The translations under genes were made by a program, and so were the position numbers. Positions 43,152-52,360 of a stretch of 64,000 bases of DNA are shown here, in pieces (within the stretch, counting starts at the first letter, position 1; every line of letters begins with the position of its first letter). Origin of the DNA: Microlunatus flavus (GTDB taxonomy: Bacteria > Actinomycetota > Actinomycetes > Propionibacteriales > Propionibacteriaceae); the NCBI RefSeq assembly GCF_900110855.1, contig NZ_FOFA01000001.1:496001-560000 (forward strand). The letters run 5' to 3'. The notes below the pieces were generated by a model. It was given only the letters and a program-made list of their open reading frames with translations, did not search any database and was not told the origin of the DNA.

Positions 43152-44237
43152 TCAGGGCACGACGATCGTCATGCCCCCGCGCGCGACGGTGGGGTCGTCC
43201 ATGGCGGCGAGCGCGGCGCCGGCCTCGTCGAGCCCGATCCGGTCGCCGACGAGACGGGCCGGGTCGAGGCGCCCGTCGGCGACCATGGCGAGCATCGCCG
43301 GGTAGTCGACCGCCGCCATGCCGTGCGAGCCCAGCAGCCGCAGCTCGCGCCCGACGACCAGGTCCCACGGAACGGGTGCTCCGGCAGCCTCGCCGAGGAG
43401 CAGCCCGACCTGGACGTGGCGGCCGTGCCGGCGCAGGCTCCGGACCGAGGTGTCGAGGGTGGAGGGCGCGCCGAGCGCATCGAGGCCGACGTGGGCGCCG
43501 CCCCTGGTCAGCGCCTGGATCGCCTCGGCGGCGCCCTCGGCGGGCACGGCCTCCGTGGCGCCGAGCTCGAGCGCCCGGTCGCGCGCGACCGGCGAGACGT
43601 CGACCGCGACGACCCGTGCGCCGAGGGCGGCGGCGATCATCACCGCCGACAGCCCGACGCCGCCGCAGCCGACCACCGCCACCCACTCCCCCGGCTGCAC
43701 ACCGGCCACGCCGGTCAGCGCGCGGAAGGCGGTCGCGAAGCGGCAGCCGAGGGCCGCCGCGGCGACGAGGTCCACGGACTCGGGCAGGCGTACGAGGTTG
43801 GTGGCCGCGGCGTGGACGACGACCTGCTCGGCGAACGACCCCGCGTACGTGAAGCCGGGCTGCTCCTGGTCGGGGCAGACGTTCGCGGCTCCGGCGCGGC
43901 ACCACTCGCACCGCCCGCACCCGAGCACGAAGGGGGCCGTCACCCGGTCCCCCACGGCGAAGCCGGTGACGCCTCGGGGAACGTCAGCGCCGACCTCGGC
44001 GATCACGCCGGCCCACTCGTGACCCGGGGTGTGCGGGAGCGGCACGGGGTCGTGGCCGCGCCAGGCGTGCCAGTCGGAGCGGCACACGCCGGTCGCGGCG
44101 ACGTCGACGACGACCCCGGCCGGCGGGCACACCGGCGCGGGGACCGTGCGCACCTCGAGCGGTCCGCCGACGGCGTCGTAGACCACCGCCCGGACGCTCG
44201 CGGTGCCGCTCGGGCGATCGGGGTATCCAGTGCTCAC
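43152..44237 (-). CDS. Zinc-dependent alcohol dehydrogenase
   Basis: A 361-aa medium-chain dehydrogenase. Catalytic zinc ligands are in TGVCRSDWH and PGHEWAG; structural-zinc Cys in LGCGRCEWCRAGAANVC; Rossmann motif VVGCGGVGLSAV. The Cys-x-x-Asp-x-His pattern and total length resemble the threonine-dehydrogenase/FrmA-like alcohol dehydrogenases of actinobacteria that act on small alcohols or formaldehyde adducts. GTG at 44237 has a poor ribosome site. It stands alone between tRNA-Arg and a divergent exported protein gene. Confidence 0.9.
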   Translation of the reverse strand: MSTGYPDRPSGTASVRAVVYDAVGGPLEVRTVPAPVCPPAGVVVDVAATGVCRSDWHAWRGHDPVPLPHTPGHEWAGVIAEVGADVPRGVTGFAVGDRVTAPFVLGCGRCEWCRAGAANVCPDQEQPGFTYAGSFAEQVVVHAAATNLVRLPESVDLVAAAALGCRFATAFRALTGVAGVQPGEWVAVVGCGGVGLSAVMIAAALGARVVAVDVSPVARDRALELGATEAVPAEGAAEAIQALTRGGAHVGLDALGAPSTLDTSVRSLRRHGRHVQVGLLLGEAAGAPVPWDLVVGRELRLLGSHGMAAVDYPAMLAMVADGRLDPARLVGDRIGLDEAGAALAAMDDPTVARGGMTIVVP

Positions 44238-44302
44238 ACGAGGAACCTACGCACGGCCTGAGCACAGGCCGCGCACAGAGGCACGCACCAGGGTGGACGA
44301 CG

Positions 44303-45556
44303 ATGAGCAGCGACCAGCAGACCGACCTCGGCACGGCCGAGGAGCAGCCCCACGCGGCGCGAGGGCGGGTGAGCCGACGGCGCGCCCTCGGCCTGGCCGG
44401 GGCCGGCGCGGTCGCCGTCGTGGCGGGCAGCAGCACGGCGGGCTACGCCGTGGGACGCACGCACGAGCGGCGCCGGGTGCAGGCCGTCGCGGCGTCGGCG
44501 ACCTCGGCCCCGAGCACGCCGCCGGTCTTCAGCGTCGTCGTCGACCAGCCCGGGCAGGCGGCCGGCGACGTCTTCCTCACCGACATGGGTGACACGGCCG
44601 CCACCCTGATCGCCGACAACCGGGGCACCGCGCTGTGGACCTCGGCCGGCGCGAAGTCGTACGCGAACATGCGGCTGCAGACCTACCAGGGCCGGCCCGT
44701 GATCACCTGGTGGGAGTCGCACTCCACCGGCCTGGCCGCGTACGCCGACGGCCAGACCGTCATCGAGGACGTCGCGCACAACGTGGTCGCCCGCGTGCAG
44801 AAGCACGGCGACGTGAGCCCCGACGAGCACGAGTTCGTGATCACCCCGCGCGGGACGGCCTACATCGTCAGCTACGTGCGGACCCGGGCGGACCTGCGTC
44901 CCGTCAAGGGCCCGAAGGACGGTCTGATCATGAACGGGATCTTCGAGGAGGTGGACATCGCCACCGGCAAGGTGCTGCACCACTGGGAGTCCCTCGACCA
45001 CGTCGCCATCACCGAGAGCCACGCCGGCGTCCCCAAGGACCCCACCGAGCCGTACGACTACTTCCACATCAACTCGGTGGCGCCGACCCCCGACGGGAAC
45101 GTGATCATCTCCGCGCGGCACACCTGGGCGGTCTACAAGGTCGACCTCGCCACCGGCGACGTCCGCTGGCGCTTCGGCGGCAAGAAGAGCGACTTCGAGC
45201 TGCCGGGGTCGGCGACCTTCGCGTGGCAGCACGACGCGCAGTTCGAGGACCCGAGGACGCTGCGGATGTTCGACAACGGCAGCGACGGCGAGGTGACGGT
45301 GACCGACGAGAGCCAGGTGCTCTGGTTCTCGATCGACGAGGCCGGACGGAAGGCCCGCCTGAAGCGCCGCCTCGTCCACCCGGCCAAGATCAGCGCGCAC
45401 GCGATGGGCAACGTCCAGCGTCTCGACAACGGCAACCTCTTCGTCGGCTGGGGCACCGCGCAGCGGATCTCGGAGTTCTCCGACGACGGGACGCTGCTCT
45501 TCGACGCGACGCTGCCCGACGTCAGCTACCGGGCGTTCCGCCAGGTCTGGAAATGA
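44303..45556 (+). CDS. Arylsulfotransferase (ASST)-like Tat-exported protein
   Basis: A 417-aa protein with a twin-arginine signal VSRRRALGLAGAGAVAVVAG after a 23-aa leader, predicting Tat export. The mature part is a propeller with ASST-family segments: ITWWESHS, PDEHEFVITPRGTAYI, YFHINSVAPTPDGNVIISAR, TWAVYKVDLATGDVRWRFGG and FAWQHDAQF. His residues in HEF, HIN and WQHD align with the active-site-rich blades of the PF14269-type family. Many such proteins are annotated only as arylsulfotransferase-like; true sulfotransfer is unproven. ATG at 44303 follows GGTGGA. Confidence 0.82.
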   Translation: MSSDQQTDLGTAEEQPHAARGRVSRRRALGLAGAGAVAVVAGSSTAGYAVGRTHERRRVQAVAASATSAPSTPPVFSVVVDQPGQAAGDVFLTDMGDTAATLIADNRGTALWTSAGAKSYANMRLQTYQGRPVITWWESHSTGLAAYADGQTVIEDVAHNVVARVQKHGDVSPDEHEFVITPRGTAYIVSYVRTRADLRPVKGPKDGLIMNGIFEEVDIATGKVLHHWESLDHVAITESHAGVPKDPTEPYDYFHINSVAPTPDGNVIISARHTWAVYKVDLATGDVRWRFGGKKSDFELPGSATFAWQHDAQFEDPRTLRMFDNGSDGEVTVTDESQVLWFSIDEAGRKARLKRRLVHPAKISAHAMGNVQRLDNGNLFVGWGTAQRISEFSDDGTLLFDATLPDVSYRAFRQVWK

Positions 45557-45608
45557 TCTTCACCTGATTCTCAGGTTCGGCGGGCCGTCCCGCGACACGC
45601 CGCGCTCA

Positions 45609-45641
45609 TTGACAACACCTGGCGTTCACCTATCGTTCACG
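45609..45641 (+). promoter_or_regulatory. Promoter with PHO box upstream of pit
   Basis: Direct repeats GTTCACC (45624-45630) and GTTCACG (45635-45641) are 11 nt apart, matching the PhoP-box unit of actinobacteria; a degenerate third unit CAACACC is 11 nt upstream at 45613. The box overlaps a promoter TTGACA (45609-45614), 16 nt, TATCGT (45631-45636). Control of the phosphate transporter by PhoP under phosphate limitation is therefore likely. Confidence 0.65.
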
Positions 45642-45719
45642 TGACGGCATCCGCCTCCTGCGGGTCGCCGGCACGGGGTGGCCACCGCACCTCACCTGGC
45701 CCTGCCCACGAGGAGCGAC

Positions 45720-46949
45720 GTGTCGCTGCTGTTCATCGTGATCGCCGTCGTCCTCGTGGCGTTGATCTTCGACTTCACCAACGGCTTCCACGACAGCGCC
45801 AACGCCATGGCCGGCCCGATCGCCACCGGCGCGCTGACCGCGCGGAAGGCCGTGGTCCTGGCCGCCGTCCTCAACGTCGTGGGCGCCTGCCTGTCGACCG
45901 AGGTGGCCAAGACGATCTCCGGCGGCTTCTTCGACGAGAAGCTCGTCAACCCGAGCATGGTCCTCGCCGGCCTGGTCGGCGCCATCGTGTGGAACCTGCT
46001 CACCTGGCTCCTCGGCATCCCCTCCAGCTCGTCGCACGCCCTCTTCGGCGGCCTGATCGGCGCGGTCGTGGTCGGGGCCGGCCTGACCTCGGTGCACGGC
46101 TGGGTCGTCGTCTCGAAGGTGCTGCTGCCGGCCGTCGTCGCGCCGCTCGTGGCCGGCCTCGCCGCCGCACTGTCGACCAAGATCGCCTACCGCATCACAC
46201 GGCGTACGCCCAGCGGGCGCACGAGCACCGGGTTCAAGTACGCGCAGGCCTTCACGGCCTCCCTGGTCGCCCTGGCGCACGGCACCTCCGACGGCCAGAA
46301 GACGATGGGCGTGATCACCCTCGTGCTGATCGCGGCCGGCTTCCAGGCCGCCGGGACCGGGCCGCACCTGTGGGTGATCCTGGCGGCCGGCCTGGCGATC
46401 GGGCTCGGCACGTACTCCGGCGGGTGGCGGATCATGCGCACGCTCGGCAAGGGCATCGTCGACATCGACACCCCGCAGGGCGCCACGTCCGGAGCCGCGA
46501 CGGCCGCGACCATCCTCGCCTCCTCCCACCTCGGCTTCGGCCTGTCGACCACCCACGTGGCGACGGGCGCGATCCTCGGTTCGGGCGTCGGGCGCGACGG
46601 GGCCGAGGTCCGCTGGGGCCTGGCCCGCAAGCTCGTCGTCGCCTGGCTCCTGACGCTGCCCGGTGCCGCCGTCATCGGGGGCCTCGCCGCCCTCCTCAGC
46701 GGCACCGGCGTGGTCGGTTCCGTCGTGCTCCTGGTCGTCCTGGCGGCGGTGTGCGTGGTCATCTGGGTCGTGTCGCGCCGCAACCAGGTGACCAGCACCA
46801 ACGTGACCGACAGCCGCGAGGTGATGGTGCTGGCCAGCGCGACGCCGAGCACCTACCCCCAGGACCCGCGGCTGACGCCGAGCAAGCCGGCCGGCCGCGC
46901 CGGGGGGAAGAAGAGCAAGAAGAAGAAGAAGATCAAGAGCGGGGTCTGA
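45720..46949 (+). CDS. pit: Low-affinity inorganic phosphate transporter, PiT family
   Basis: A 409-aa integral membrane transporter moving phosphate (as metal-phosphate) with protons. Both PiT signature repeats are visible: FDFTNGFHDSANAMA near the N-terminus and GFGLSTTHVATGAI in the second half; GIPSSSSHALFGGL is also typical. GTG at 45720 is chosen because the first helix (VSLLFIVIAVVLVALIF) begins there and AGGAG lies upstream; an earlier GTG at 45678 is possible. The C-terminus is a lysine-rich tail (KKSKKKKKIK). A PHO box lies about 80 nt upstream, and a small membrane protein gene follows 9 nt downstream. Confidence 0.94.
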   Translation: MSLLFIVIAVVLVALIFDFTNGFHDSANAMAGPIATGALTARKAVVLAAVLNVVGACLSTEVAKTISGGFFDEKLVNPSMVLAGLVGAIVWNLLTWLLGIPSSSSHALFGGLIGAVVVGAGLTSVHGWVVVSKVLLPAVVAPLVAGLAAALSTKIAYRITRRTPSGRTSTGFKYAQAFTASLVALAHGTSDGQKTMGVITLVLIAAGFQAAGTGPHLWVILAAGLAIGLGTYSGGWRIMRTLGKGIVDIDTPQGATSGAATAATILASSHLGFGLSTTHVATGAILGSGVGRDGAEVRWGLARKLVVAWLLTLPGAAVIGGLAALLSGTGVVGSVVLLVVLAAVCVVIWVVSRRNQVTSTNVTDSREVMVLASATPSTYPQDPRLTPSKPAGRAGGKKSKKKKKIKSGV

Positions 46950-46958
46950 GGAGCGACC

Positions 46959-47189
46959 ATGAAGATCGACTGGGCCGCCCTCGGCATCGTCGCCGTCGTC
47001 TCCATCGCCATGTCGGTGGTCTTCACCGTGCTGCTGGCCGCCGGCATCCGCGCCGTCTCGGCAGCTCGCGTGCGCCAGAACCAGGGCGGCAGCGCCACCG
47101 CCGTGCTCGCCGGCGGCTACTCCCTGCTCGGTCTGGCCGGGCTGCTCGTGCTGTTCGGCCTCTGGCTGATCGTCCCGCAGTTCCACTGA
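46959..47189 (+). CDS. Small membrane protein next to pit
   Basis: A 76-aa protein with two clear transmembrane helices (about residues 7-32, VAVVSIAMSVVFTVLLAAGI, and 50-72, LLGLAGLLVLFGLWLIV) and a basic loop between (SAARVRQNQGG). ATG at 46959 lies 9 nt after the pit stop with GAGG nearby, so it is co-transcribed. Small proteins of this kind are often found after pit in actinobacteria, but the function is unknown; a transporter accessory role is inferred from position only. Confidence 0.8.
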   Translation: MKIDWAALGIVAVVSIAMSVVFTVLLAAGIRAVSAARVRQNQGGSATAVLAGGYSLLGLAGLLVLFGLWLIVPQFH

Positions 47190-47298
47190 TCCGCGTCGCC
47201 TCCGAGCGGCCCGGAGCGGAGCCGCACGGCTCGTATGCTGCCTGCGGGTCGGCCGCCGCCGGACCGAGCGTGACGACGAGCGCGGAGGCAGCACCTCG

Positions 47299-49302
47299 AT
47301 GAGTGAGACCCGGACTCCGGGCCGTCCGCCGACGGGCTCGAGCGCCGCCCCCACCGCCGAGGACCAGCCGCCGCTGGGTCCGCTGCTGCGCAGCGGCCTC
47401 GCGCGCTGGCTGATGGCCAACCAGGTGCAGCCGGCGGGACCCGGGGCACCGGAGACCAAGGAGCACGCCACCCAGTCGTGGTGGAAGGTCATGTGCCTCA
47501 CGGGCGTCGACTACTTCTCCACGCTGTCCTACCTGCCGGGCATCGCGGCCCTGGCCGCGGGCGCCCTGTCGCCGGTGGCGACGCTGCTGATCGTGGCGCT
47601 GACCCTGCTGGGGATGCTGCCGATGTACCGCCGCGTCGCCGCCGAGAGCCCGCACGGGCAGGGTTCGGTGGCCATGCTCGAGCGGCTGCTGCCCTTCTGG
47701 CGCGGCAAGGTCTTCGTGCTGGTCCTGCTCGGCTTCGTGGTCACGTCGTGGCTGGTCACCATCACCCTGTCGGCGGCCGACGCCTCGGTGCACCTGATCG
47801 AGAACCCGTACACGCCGGAGGCGTTCCACGGCAAGAACGTCCTGATCACGGTCGTCCTGCTGCTGATCCTCGGCTTCGTCTTCCTGCTCGGCTTCAACGA
47901 GGCCGTCGTCGTGGCCATCCCCCTGGTCGGGATCTTCCTCGCGCTCAACGCGGCGGTCGTCGTCGCCGGCGTCATCCGGATCGCCCAGCAGCCCGAGGTG
48001 GTCGGGAGCTGGGAGAACGCGCTCACGGCGCAGACGTCCGGCGCCGGCGGGATCCTCACCACGGCGGTGATCGCCTTCCCGCTGCTGGTGCTGGGCCTGT
48101 CGGGCTTCGAGACCGGCGTGAGCATGATGCCGTTGATCAGGGCCGACGGCGCGACCAAGGAGCAGCGCCTGCGCCACCGGGTACGCAACACCCGGCTGCT
48201 CCTCACCACCGCTGCCGCGATCATGTCGGTCTACCTCGTCGCGACCAGCCTCATCACCACGCTGCTCATCCCGCCGGACGCCTTCGCCGAGGGCGGGCAG
48301 GCCAACGGGCGTGCGCTGGCCTACCTCGCGCACGGCCTGCTGGGCGAGGGCTTCGGCACCGTCTACGACCTCAGCAGCGTGCTCATCCTGTGGTTCGCCG
48401 GCGCCTCGGCGATGGCCGGGTTGATCAACATCGTGCCGCGCTACCTGCCCGCGTACGGCATGGCGCCGGAGTGGGGCCGGGCGGTGCGGCCGGTCGTCAT
48501 CGTCTACACGACGGTGTCGATCATCGTCACGCTCGCGTTCCGGGCCGACGTCAACGCGCAGGCGGGCGCGTACGCGACGGGGATCCTCGTGATGATGTTC
48601 TCCGGCGCGTTCGCGGTGACCATCAGCGCACGGCGGCGCCGGGCCCGGAAGGCGACCGTGGGCTTCGCGGTGCTGACCGTCGTCCTGCTCTACGCCCTGG
48701 TCGCGAACGTCGTGGAGAAGCCCGACGGCATCGTCATCTCCGGGCTCTTCATCCTCGGCATCGTCGCGGTGTCGGTGGTCAGCCGGGTCCGGCGCTCCTT
48801 CGAGCTGCGCGCGACGGAGGTGGTCCTCGACCGCACCGCCCAGCTGTTCCTGCGCGACGCCGCGCGCCGCACCATCCGGCTCGTGGCCAACGAGCCGAAC
48901 GAGCGCGACGCCGCCGAGTACCAGGAGAAGCGGCGCGACTCGATCCGCGACTACGGCCTCGACGAGACCGACGACATCATCTTCGTCGAGATCACCGTCA
49001 CCGACCCGTCGGGCTTCGCCAGCCGCCTCGACGTGCAGGGCCACGTCATGCACGGCCACTACCGGGTGCTGACCATGGAGGGCACGAACGTCCCGAACGC
49101 CCTCGGCGCGCTGCTGCTGCACGTGCGCGACGTGACCAAGCGGCGCCCGCACCTCTACGTCGAGTGGACCGAGGGCAACCCGGTGGCCAACCTGGCGCGC
49201 TTCCTGTTCCTGGGCGTCGGGGAGGTCGCGCCGACCACACGCGAGGTGCTGCGCCGGGCCGAGCCGGACCGCAGCCAGCGGCCGTACGTGCACACGGCCT
49301 GA
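47299..49302 (+). CDS. APC superfamily permease with C-terminal cytosolic domain
   Basis: A 667-aa membrane transporter. A hydrophilic N-terminus of about 65 aa precedes some 12 helices; the family marker near helix 1 is TGVDYFSTLSYLPGIAALAA, and GLSGFETGVSMMP marks a later unwound helix typical of amino acid/cation APC permeases. After about residue 490 a soluble domain of about 170 aa follows, with FELRATEVVLD, DDIIFVEITVTDPS and HLYVEWTEGNP. The overall plan recalls large APC transporters such as KimA-type potassium importers, but the substrate cannot be set. ATG follows GGAGG. No ydaO-type riboswitch is seen upstream. Confidence 0.85.
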   Translation: MSETRTPGRPPTGSSAAPTAEDQPPLGPLLRSGLARWLMANQVQPAGPGAPETKEHATQSWWKVMCLTGVDYFSTLSYLPGIAALAAGALSPVATLLIVALTLLGMLPMYRRVAAESPHGQGSVAMLERLLPFWRGKVFVLVLLGFVVTSWLVTITLSAADASVHLIENPYTPEAFHGKNVLITVVLLLILGFVFLLGFNEAVVVAIPLVGIFLALNAAVVVAGVIRIAQQPEVVGSWENALTAQTSGAGGILTTAVIAFPLLVLGLSGFETGVSMMPLIRADGATKEQRLRHRVRNTRLLLTTAAAIMSVYLVATSLITTLLIPPDAFAEGGQANGRALAYLAHGLLGEGFGTVYDLSSVLILWFAGASAMAGLINIVPRYLPAYGMAPEWGRAVRPVVIVYTTVSIIVTLAFRADVNAQAGAYATGILVMMFSGAFAVTISARRRRARKATVGFAVLTVVLLYALVANVVEKPDGIVISGLFILGIVAVSVVSRVRRSFELRATEVVLDRTAQLFLRDAARRTIRLVANEPNERDAAEYQEKRRDSIRDYGLDETDDIIFVEITVTDPSGFASRLDVQGHVMHGHYRVLTMEGTNVPNALGALLLHVRDVTKRRPHLYVEWTEGNPVANLARFLFLGVGEVAPTTREVLRRAEPDRSQRPYVHTA

Positions 49303-49333
49303 GCGGCCGGGCCCGGTCGGGCCGGGAGCCGCT
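49302..49333. terminator. GC-rich hairpin between convergent genes
   Basis: AGCGGC (49302-49307) pairs with GCCGCT (49328-49333), and within it GGCCC/GGGCC pairs around GGTC. It lies in the 46-nt gap between the APC permease gene and the convergent thioester-hydrolase gene. Likely a bidirectional terminator. Confidence 0.5.
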
Positions 49334-49348
49334 GGAGGACGGCGGGCG

Positions 49349-50644
49349 TCAGCGGGCCTGGCGGATGAAGTCGAGGACCTTCGGCCAGGCGTCGGCGCGG
49401 GCGACGTCGTTCGCTCCCGGTGTGCTGCCGTAGGTGGGGAGCGCCCCGAGCGCGGCCGGAGCCGCGGGCAGGTAGGGCATGGGCAGGTCGATGCCGTGCC
49501 CGGCGTCGGGGTAGGCGAGCGCGAGGTGCGCGAAGCGCGACCCGTGCCGACGCAGCCGCTGCTGGATCGCGTCGCTCGAGGCGCACGAGGCCCACACGAG
49601 GTCGGAGCCGCCGCAGAGCGTCAGCACCGGTCCGTCGACCTCCTCCACGGGGATGATCGCGCGAGGTTCGTCGGTGGGCACGGGGTCGTCGAACATCACG
49701 GTGAACGGGAGCGGCTTCCCGCCGGCGCTCCAGGCCGAGTCCGCGCAGCCGCCCCCGCCCGCGGGGACGTACGCGCAGCCGACGGTCGCCGAGGGCGACA
49801 GGTCGACCAGGCCGTGGACGAGGTCGTGACGCCGGACGGCGACGAGGGCTGCCGCCTCGCTGCCGCGCGACGCGCCGACGATCCACACGCGGCCCGGGTC
49901 GACCTCGGGCTGGCGGCTCAATCAGCGCAGCGGGGTGTCGAAGTACTCCAGCGGTATGTTGCGCAGGGCGGAGGGCAGTCCCGGCGCCTCGAAGTAGGCC
50001 ACCGACAGCGTCGGGATGCCGCGGGCCGCGAGCAGGTACGCGCCGATGGCGGGATCACCGCCCTCGGAACCTCCGAGCAGGAGGGCCGCGGGGCCCCGCT
50101 GGGCGCCGGCCGGGACGACGGAGGTGCCGACGAAGCCGTCCGCCGCCCTGGTGAAGGACGTGATCTTCGGCGGTGCCGTCCAGAAGGTCCGCGCCACGGA
50201 GGTGGAGGCCACCGTCCGGCCGTTCTGCACCGCCTCGACGTCGAACGTCGCCGGTCCCGTCGTCGGCCACCGGTAGCTCGGACCGGGCGCCGAGGTCGTC
50301 ATGAGGCCGAACAGGCCCATGGCCCACGCCCCCGCGTAGCCGCCCGAGGTCGGGGCCATGGTGCTCGGGTCGACCCTCCCCGAGGCGTCGGCCGCGAAGG
50401 TCGCCGACGAGGTCCAGACGGTGCCGCCGGCGTCGACCGAGCGGACGGAGACCTCGGTGGCCGAGCCCGGTGCGAGGCCGGTCACCACCAGCTCGACCGG
50501 CTCGTCCATCCGGGTCGCCGCGGGCGACACCACGAGCCGCACGTCGGACGAGGCACCATCGCACCCGCCGACCGCGACCAGGAGGGACACCAGCGCGAGG
50601 GTCAGCAGCCGGGCGCGCCCCCTCAGGCGCGCCGCAGGACCCAT
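49349..50644 (-). pseudogene. BAAT-type acyl-CoA thioester hydrolase lipoprotein, split by in-frame TGA
   Basis: One continuous frame of 432 codons from ATG 50644 to the stop at 49349, interrupted only by TGA at codon 241 (49922-49924). The first part has a lipoprotein signal (LLVAVGGC, Cys28) and the immunoglobulin-like N-terminal domain of acyl-CoA thioesterase/BAAT proteins (DEPVELVVTGLAPGSATEV). The second part resumes SRQPEVDPGRVWIVGASRGSEAA, the hydrolase core with the GASRGSE nucleophile elbow, a later Asp (CGGSDLVWAS) and His (PDAGHGIDLP). Family members read L-R-W-L at the break, so TGG became TGA. Without readthrough, the N-terminal half lacks the active site; the second half could start only at a TTG at 49921. 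Confidence 0.8.
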
Positions 50645-50831
50645 GGCCGCACGGTACGTCGGGGTCCCCGGAGGCGGCCAGCAGGTTCCCCGACGCGCAG
50701 GCCGGGAGCCGGTGAACACGGTTGCGCCAGGACGCACGAGCGGCCCCCACCGTGACGGTGAGGGCCGCTCGAACCGGCGTGCGCCGGGGCCGACGTCGGC
50801 GGCTGGGCCGAGGACCGTCGGCCCGTGACGG

Positions 50832-50922
50832 CGGAGGTGGCGAGATTTGAACTCGCGATGGGGTTTTTGCCCCAAACCCGCTTAGCAGGCGGGCGCCATA
50901 GACCGGACTAGGCGACACCTCC
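50832..50922 (-). tRNA. tRNA-Ser (anticodon GCT)
   Basis: A 91-nt class II tRNA on the minus strand: acceptor GGAGGTG / CACCTCC, anticodon stem CCCGC / GCGGG around loop CTGCTAA (GCT), a long variable arm (GGGGCAAAAACCCC) and T-arm GAGTTCAAATCTC. The discriminator is G and CCA is not fully encoded. Confidence 0.95.
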
Positions 50923-51037
50923 AAGGTGCGCGGCTCGGAGACCTGCCGACCGCACAGGGCCCCTCGAAGCGCCCGGTCACCCTAACGTGCCGCCGGTTCG
51001 CGTCCAAGTCGTCCCGTCGCCGTGGGACAGTCAGCGG

Positions 51038-51424
51038 GTGGCCACGCTCGAGGACGCCCGCCGGATCGCGCTGGGGCTGCCCGCGACGAGCGAGAAGGTG
51101 TCGTGGGGGTCGCTGCACTGGCGGGTGCGCGACAAGGGGTTCGCCTGGGAGCGGCCGCTGCGCAAGACCGATCTCGCGGCGCTCGGCGACGACGCGCCGA
51201 CGGGCGAGATCCTCGGCGTCCGCGTGGCCGACCTGGAGGAGAAGGAGAGCCTGGTCGCGGCCGAGCCCGACGTGTTCTTCACGATCCCCCACCTCGACGG
51301 CTGGCCGGCCGTCCTCGTCCGGCTGGAGGCGATCGGGCTCGACGAGCTGACCGAGGTGATCACCGACGCCTGGCTCGACCGGGCACCCAGGGCGCTGCGC
51401 CAGGCGTTCCTGGACGGGCGCTGA
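51038..51424 (+). CDS. MmcQ/YjbR family protein
   Basis: A 128-aa protein of the MmcQ/YjbR (DUF419) family, a CyaY-like double-wing fold. Typical features are the start EDARRIALGLPATSEKVSWG, the central VRDKGFAWERPL and PDVFFTIPHLDGWPAVLVRL, and the terminal TDAWLDRAPRALRQAF. Function is unknown; DNA binding has been proposed for relatives. GTG at 51038 is chosen because it begins directly at the conserved N-terminus. It stands alone between tRNA-Ser and a convergent GAF-ANTAR gene. Confidence 0.87.
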   Translation: MATLEDARRIALGLPATSEKVSWGSLHWRVRDKGFAWERPLRKTDLAALGDDAPTGEILGVRVADLEEKESLVAAEPDVFFTIPHLDGWPAVLVRLEAIGLDELTEVITDAWLDRAPRALRQAFLDGR

Positions 51425-51445
51425 CCCGAGCGGCCGACCACGGGG

Positions 51446-52150
51446 TCAGCCCGCGTCGTCGGGAAGGTCGCCGTCGGCGAGGACCTGCTCGGCGAGGACG
51501 CTCACCTTCTCCCCCGACCGCATGCTGCGCCGCCGCAGCAGCTCGAAGGCCGCGTCCGGCGACAGGCCGCGCCGGCTGACGAGCACACCGACGGCGGTGC
51601 CGACGCGGGCCCGGCTCTCGAGCCCGCTACGCAGGTTCGCCAGGGACCGGGCGTCGGCCAGCCCGCGCAGTGCCTGCGCGGTGAGACCGCCGGCGAGGCG
51701 CAGGTAGGCCTCGTGCTCGGCGGTGAACCAGCCGGGCCGGTCGTCCGACACCGGCATGACCACGGCTGTCCGTTCGTCGGCCACCAGGTAGGGCAGGACG
51801 GCGCTGTGCACCGGCGTCCGCTCCACCGCCAGCGCGGCGAACTCGTCCCAGAGCGAGGCCAGCGCGAGGTCCTCGATGACGACGACCGAACCGGCCAGCC
51901 CCCGCTCCGGGTCCGGCGGGGCCGACGAGCCCGCGGTCTCGGCACGGGTGCGCATGAGCTCGCCGGTCAGCCCGGCGTCGGACGTCGCGAGCACCGTCAG
52001 CGCCCGGCCCGGCCCCTCGGCCGTCACGACCTCCGCGTACCGCGCGCCGGTGGCGTCACGCACGTGGTCCACGGCGTACGCGGCCACGCGGTGCTGGTCG
52101 TCGAGGCGGCTCATCCCCTCGACGAGCCCGAGGACGTCGGACACGTCCAT
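51446..52150 (-). CDS. GAF and ANTAR domain regulator
   Basis: A 234-aa putative RNA-binding antiterminator. Residues about 10-165 form a GAF sensory domain (VVIEDLALASLWDEFAALA, SAVLPYLVADERTAVVMPV); residues about 170-228 form an ANTAR three-helix domain (LESRARVGTAVGVLVSRRGL, DAAFELLRRRSMRSGEKV). ANTAR proteins bind dual hairpins in leader RNAs to prevent termination. ATG at 52150 has GGGAGG 6 nt upstream. The gene stands alone and I see no ANTAR target hairpin pair nearby. Confidence 0.9.
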   Translation of the reverse strand: MDVSDVLGLVEGMSRLDDQHRVAAYAVDHVRDATGARYAEVVTAEGPGRALTVLATSDAGLTGELMRTRAETAGSSAPPDPERGLAGSVVVIEDLALASLWDEFAALAVERTPVHSAVLPYLVADERTAVVMPVSDDRPGWFTAEHEAYLRLAGGLTAQALRGLADARSLANLRSGLESRARVGTAVGVLVSRRGLSPDAAFELLRRRSMRSGEKVSVLAEQVLADGDLPDDAG

Positions 52151-52360
52151 GTGCACCTCCCGCCCTGCCGCCCTGCTGATCTGGCTCGACAGGCTAACCA
52201 CGTGACGCCGTCCGGGACGGGTACCCCTGGAGAAGGTGTCCACGGCGCGTCCCCTGCGCGAACAGCGCGTGAAATGGCATGGTGGCCGGTTGCCACGTAC
52301 CCTGACGTGGACCTGAACGCGACGGGCAGCCCCGCCCGCCGATCCCTGAAGGACGTGTGC

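Noticed and set aside
47190-47298. c-di-AMP (ydaO-type) riboswitch before the APC permease gene
   Set aside because: The 109-nt leader is too short and lacks the conserved motif elements.
49922-49924. In-frame TGA as a selenocysteine codon
   Set aside because: The family has Trp at this position, there is no convincing SECIS-type hairpin directly downstream that I can see, and the residue is not catalytic.
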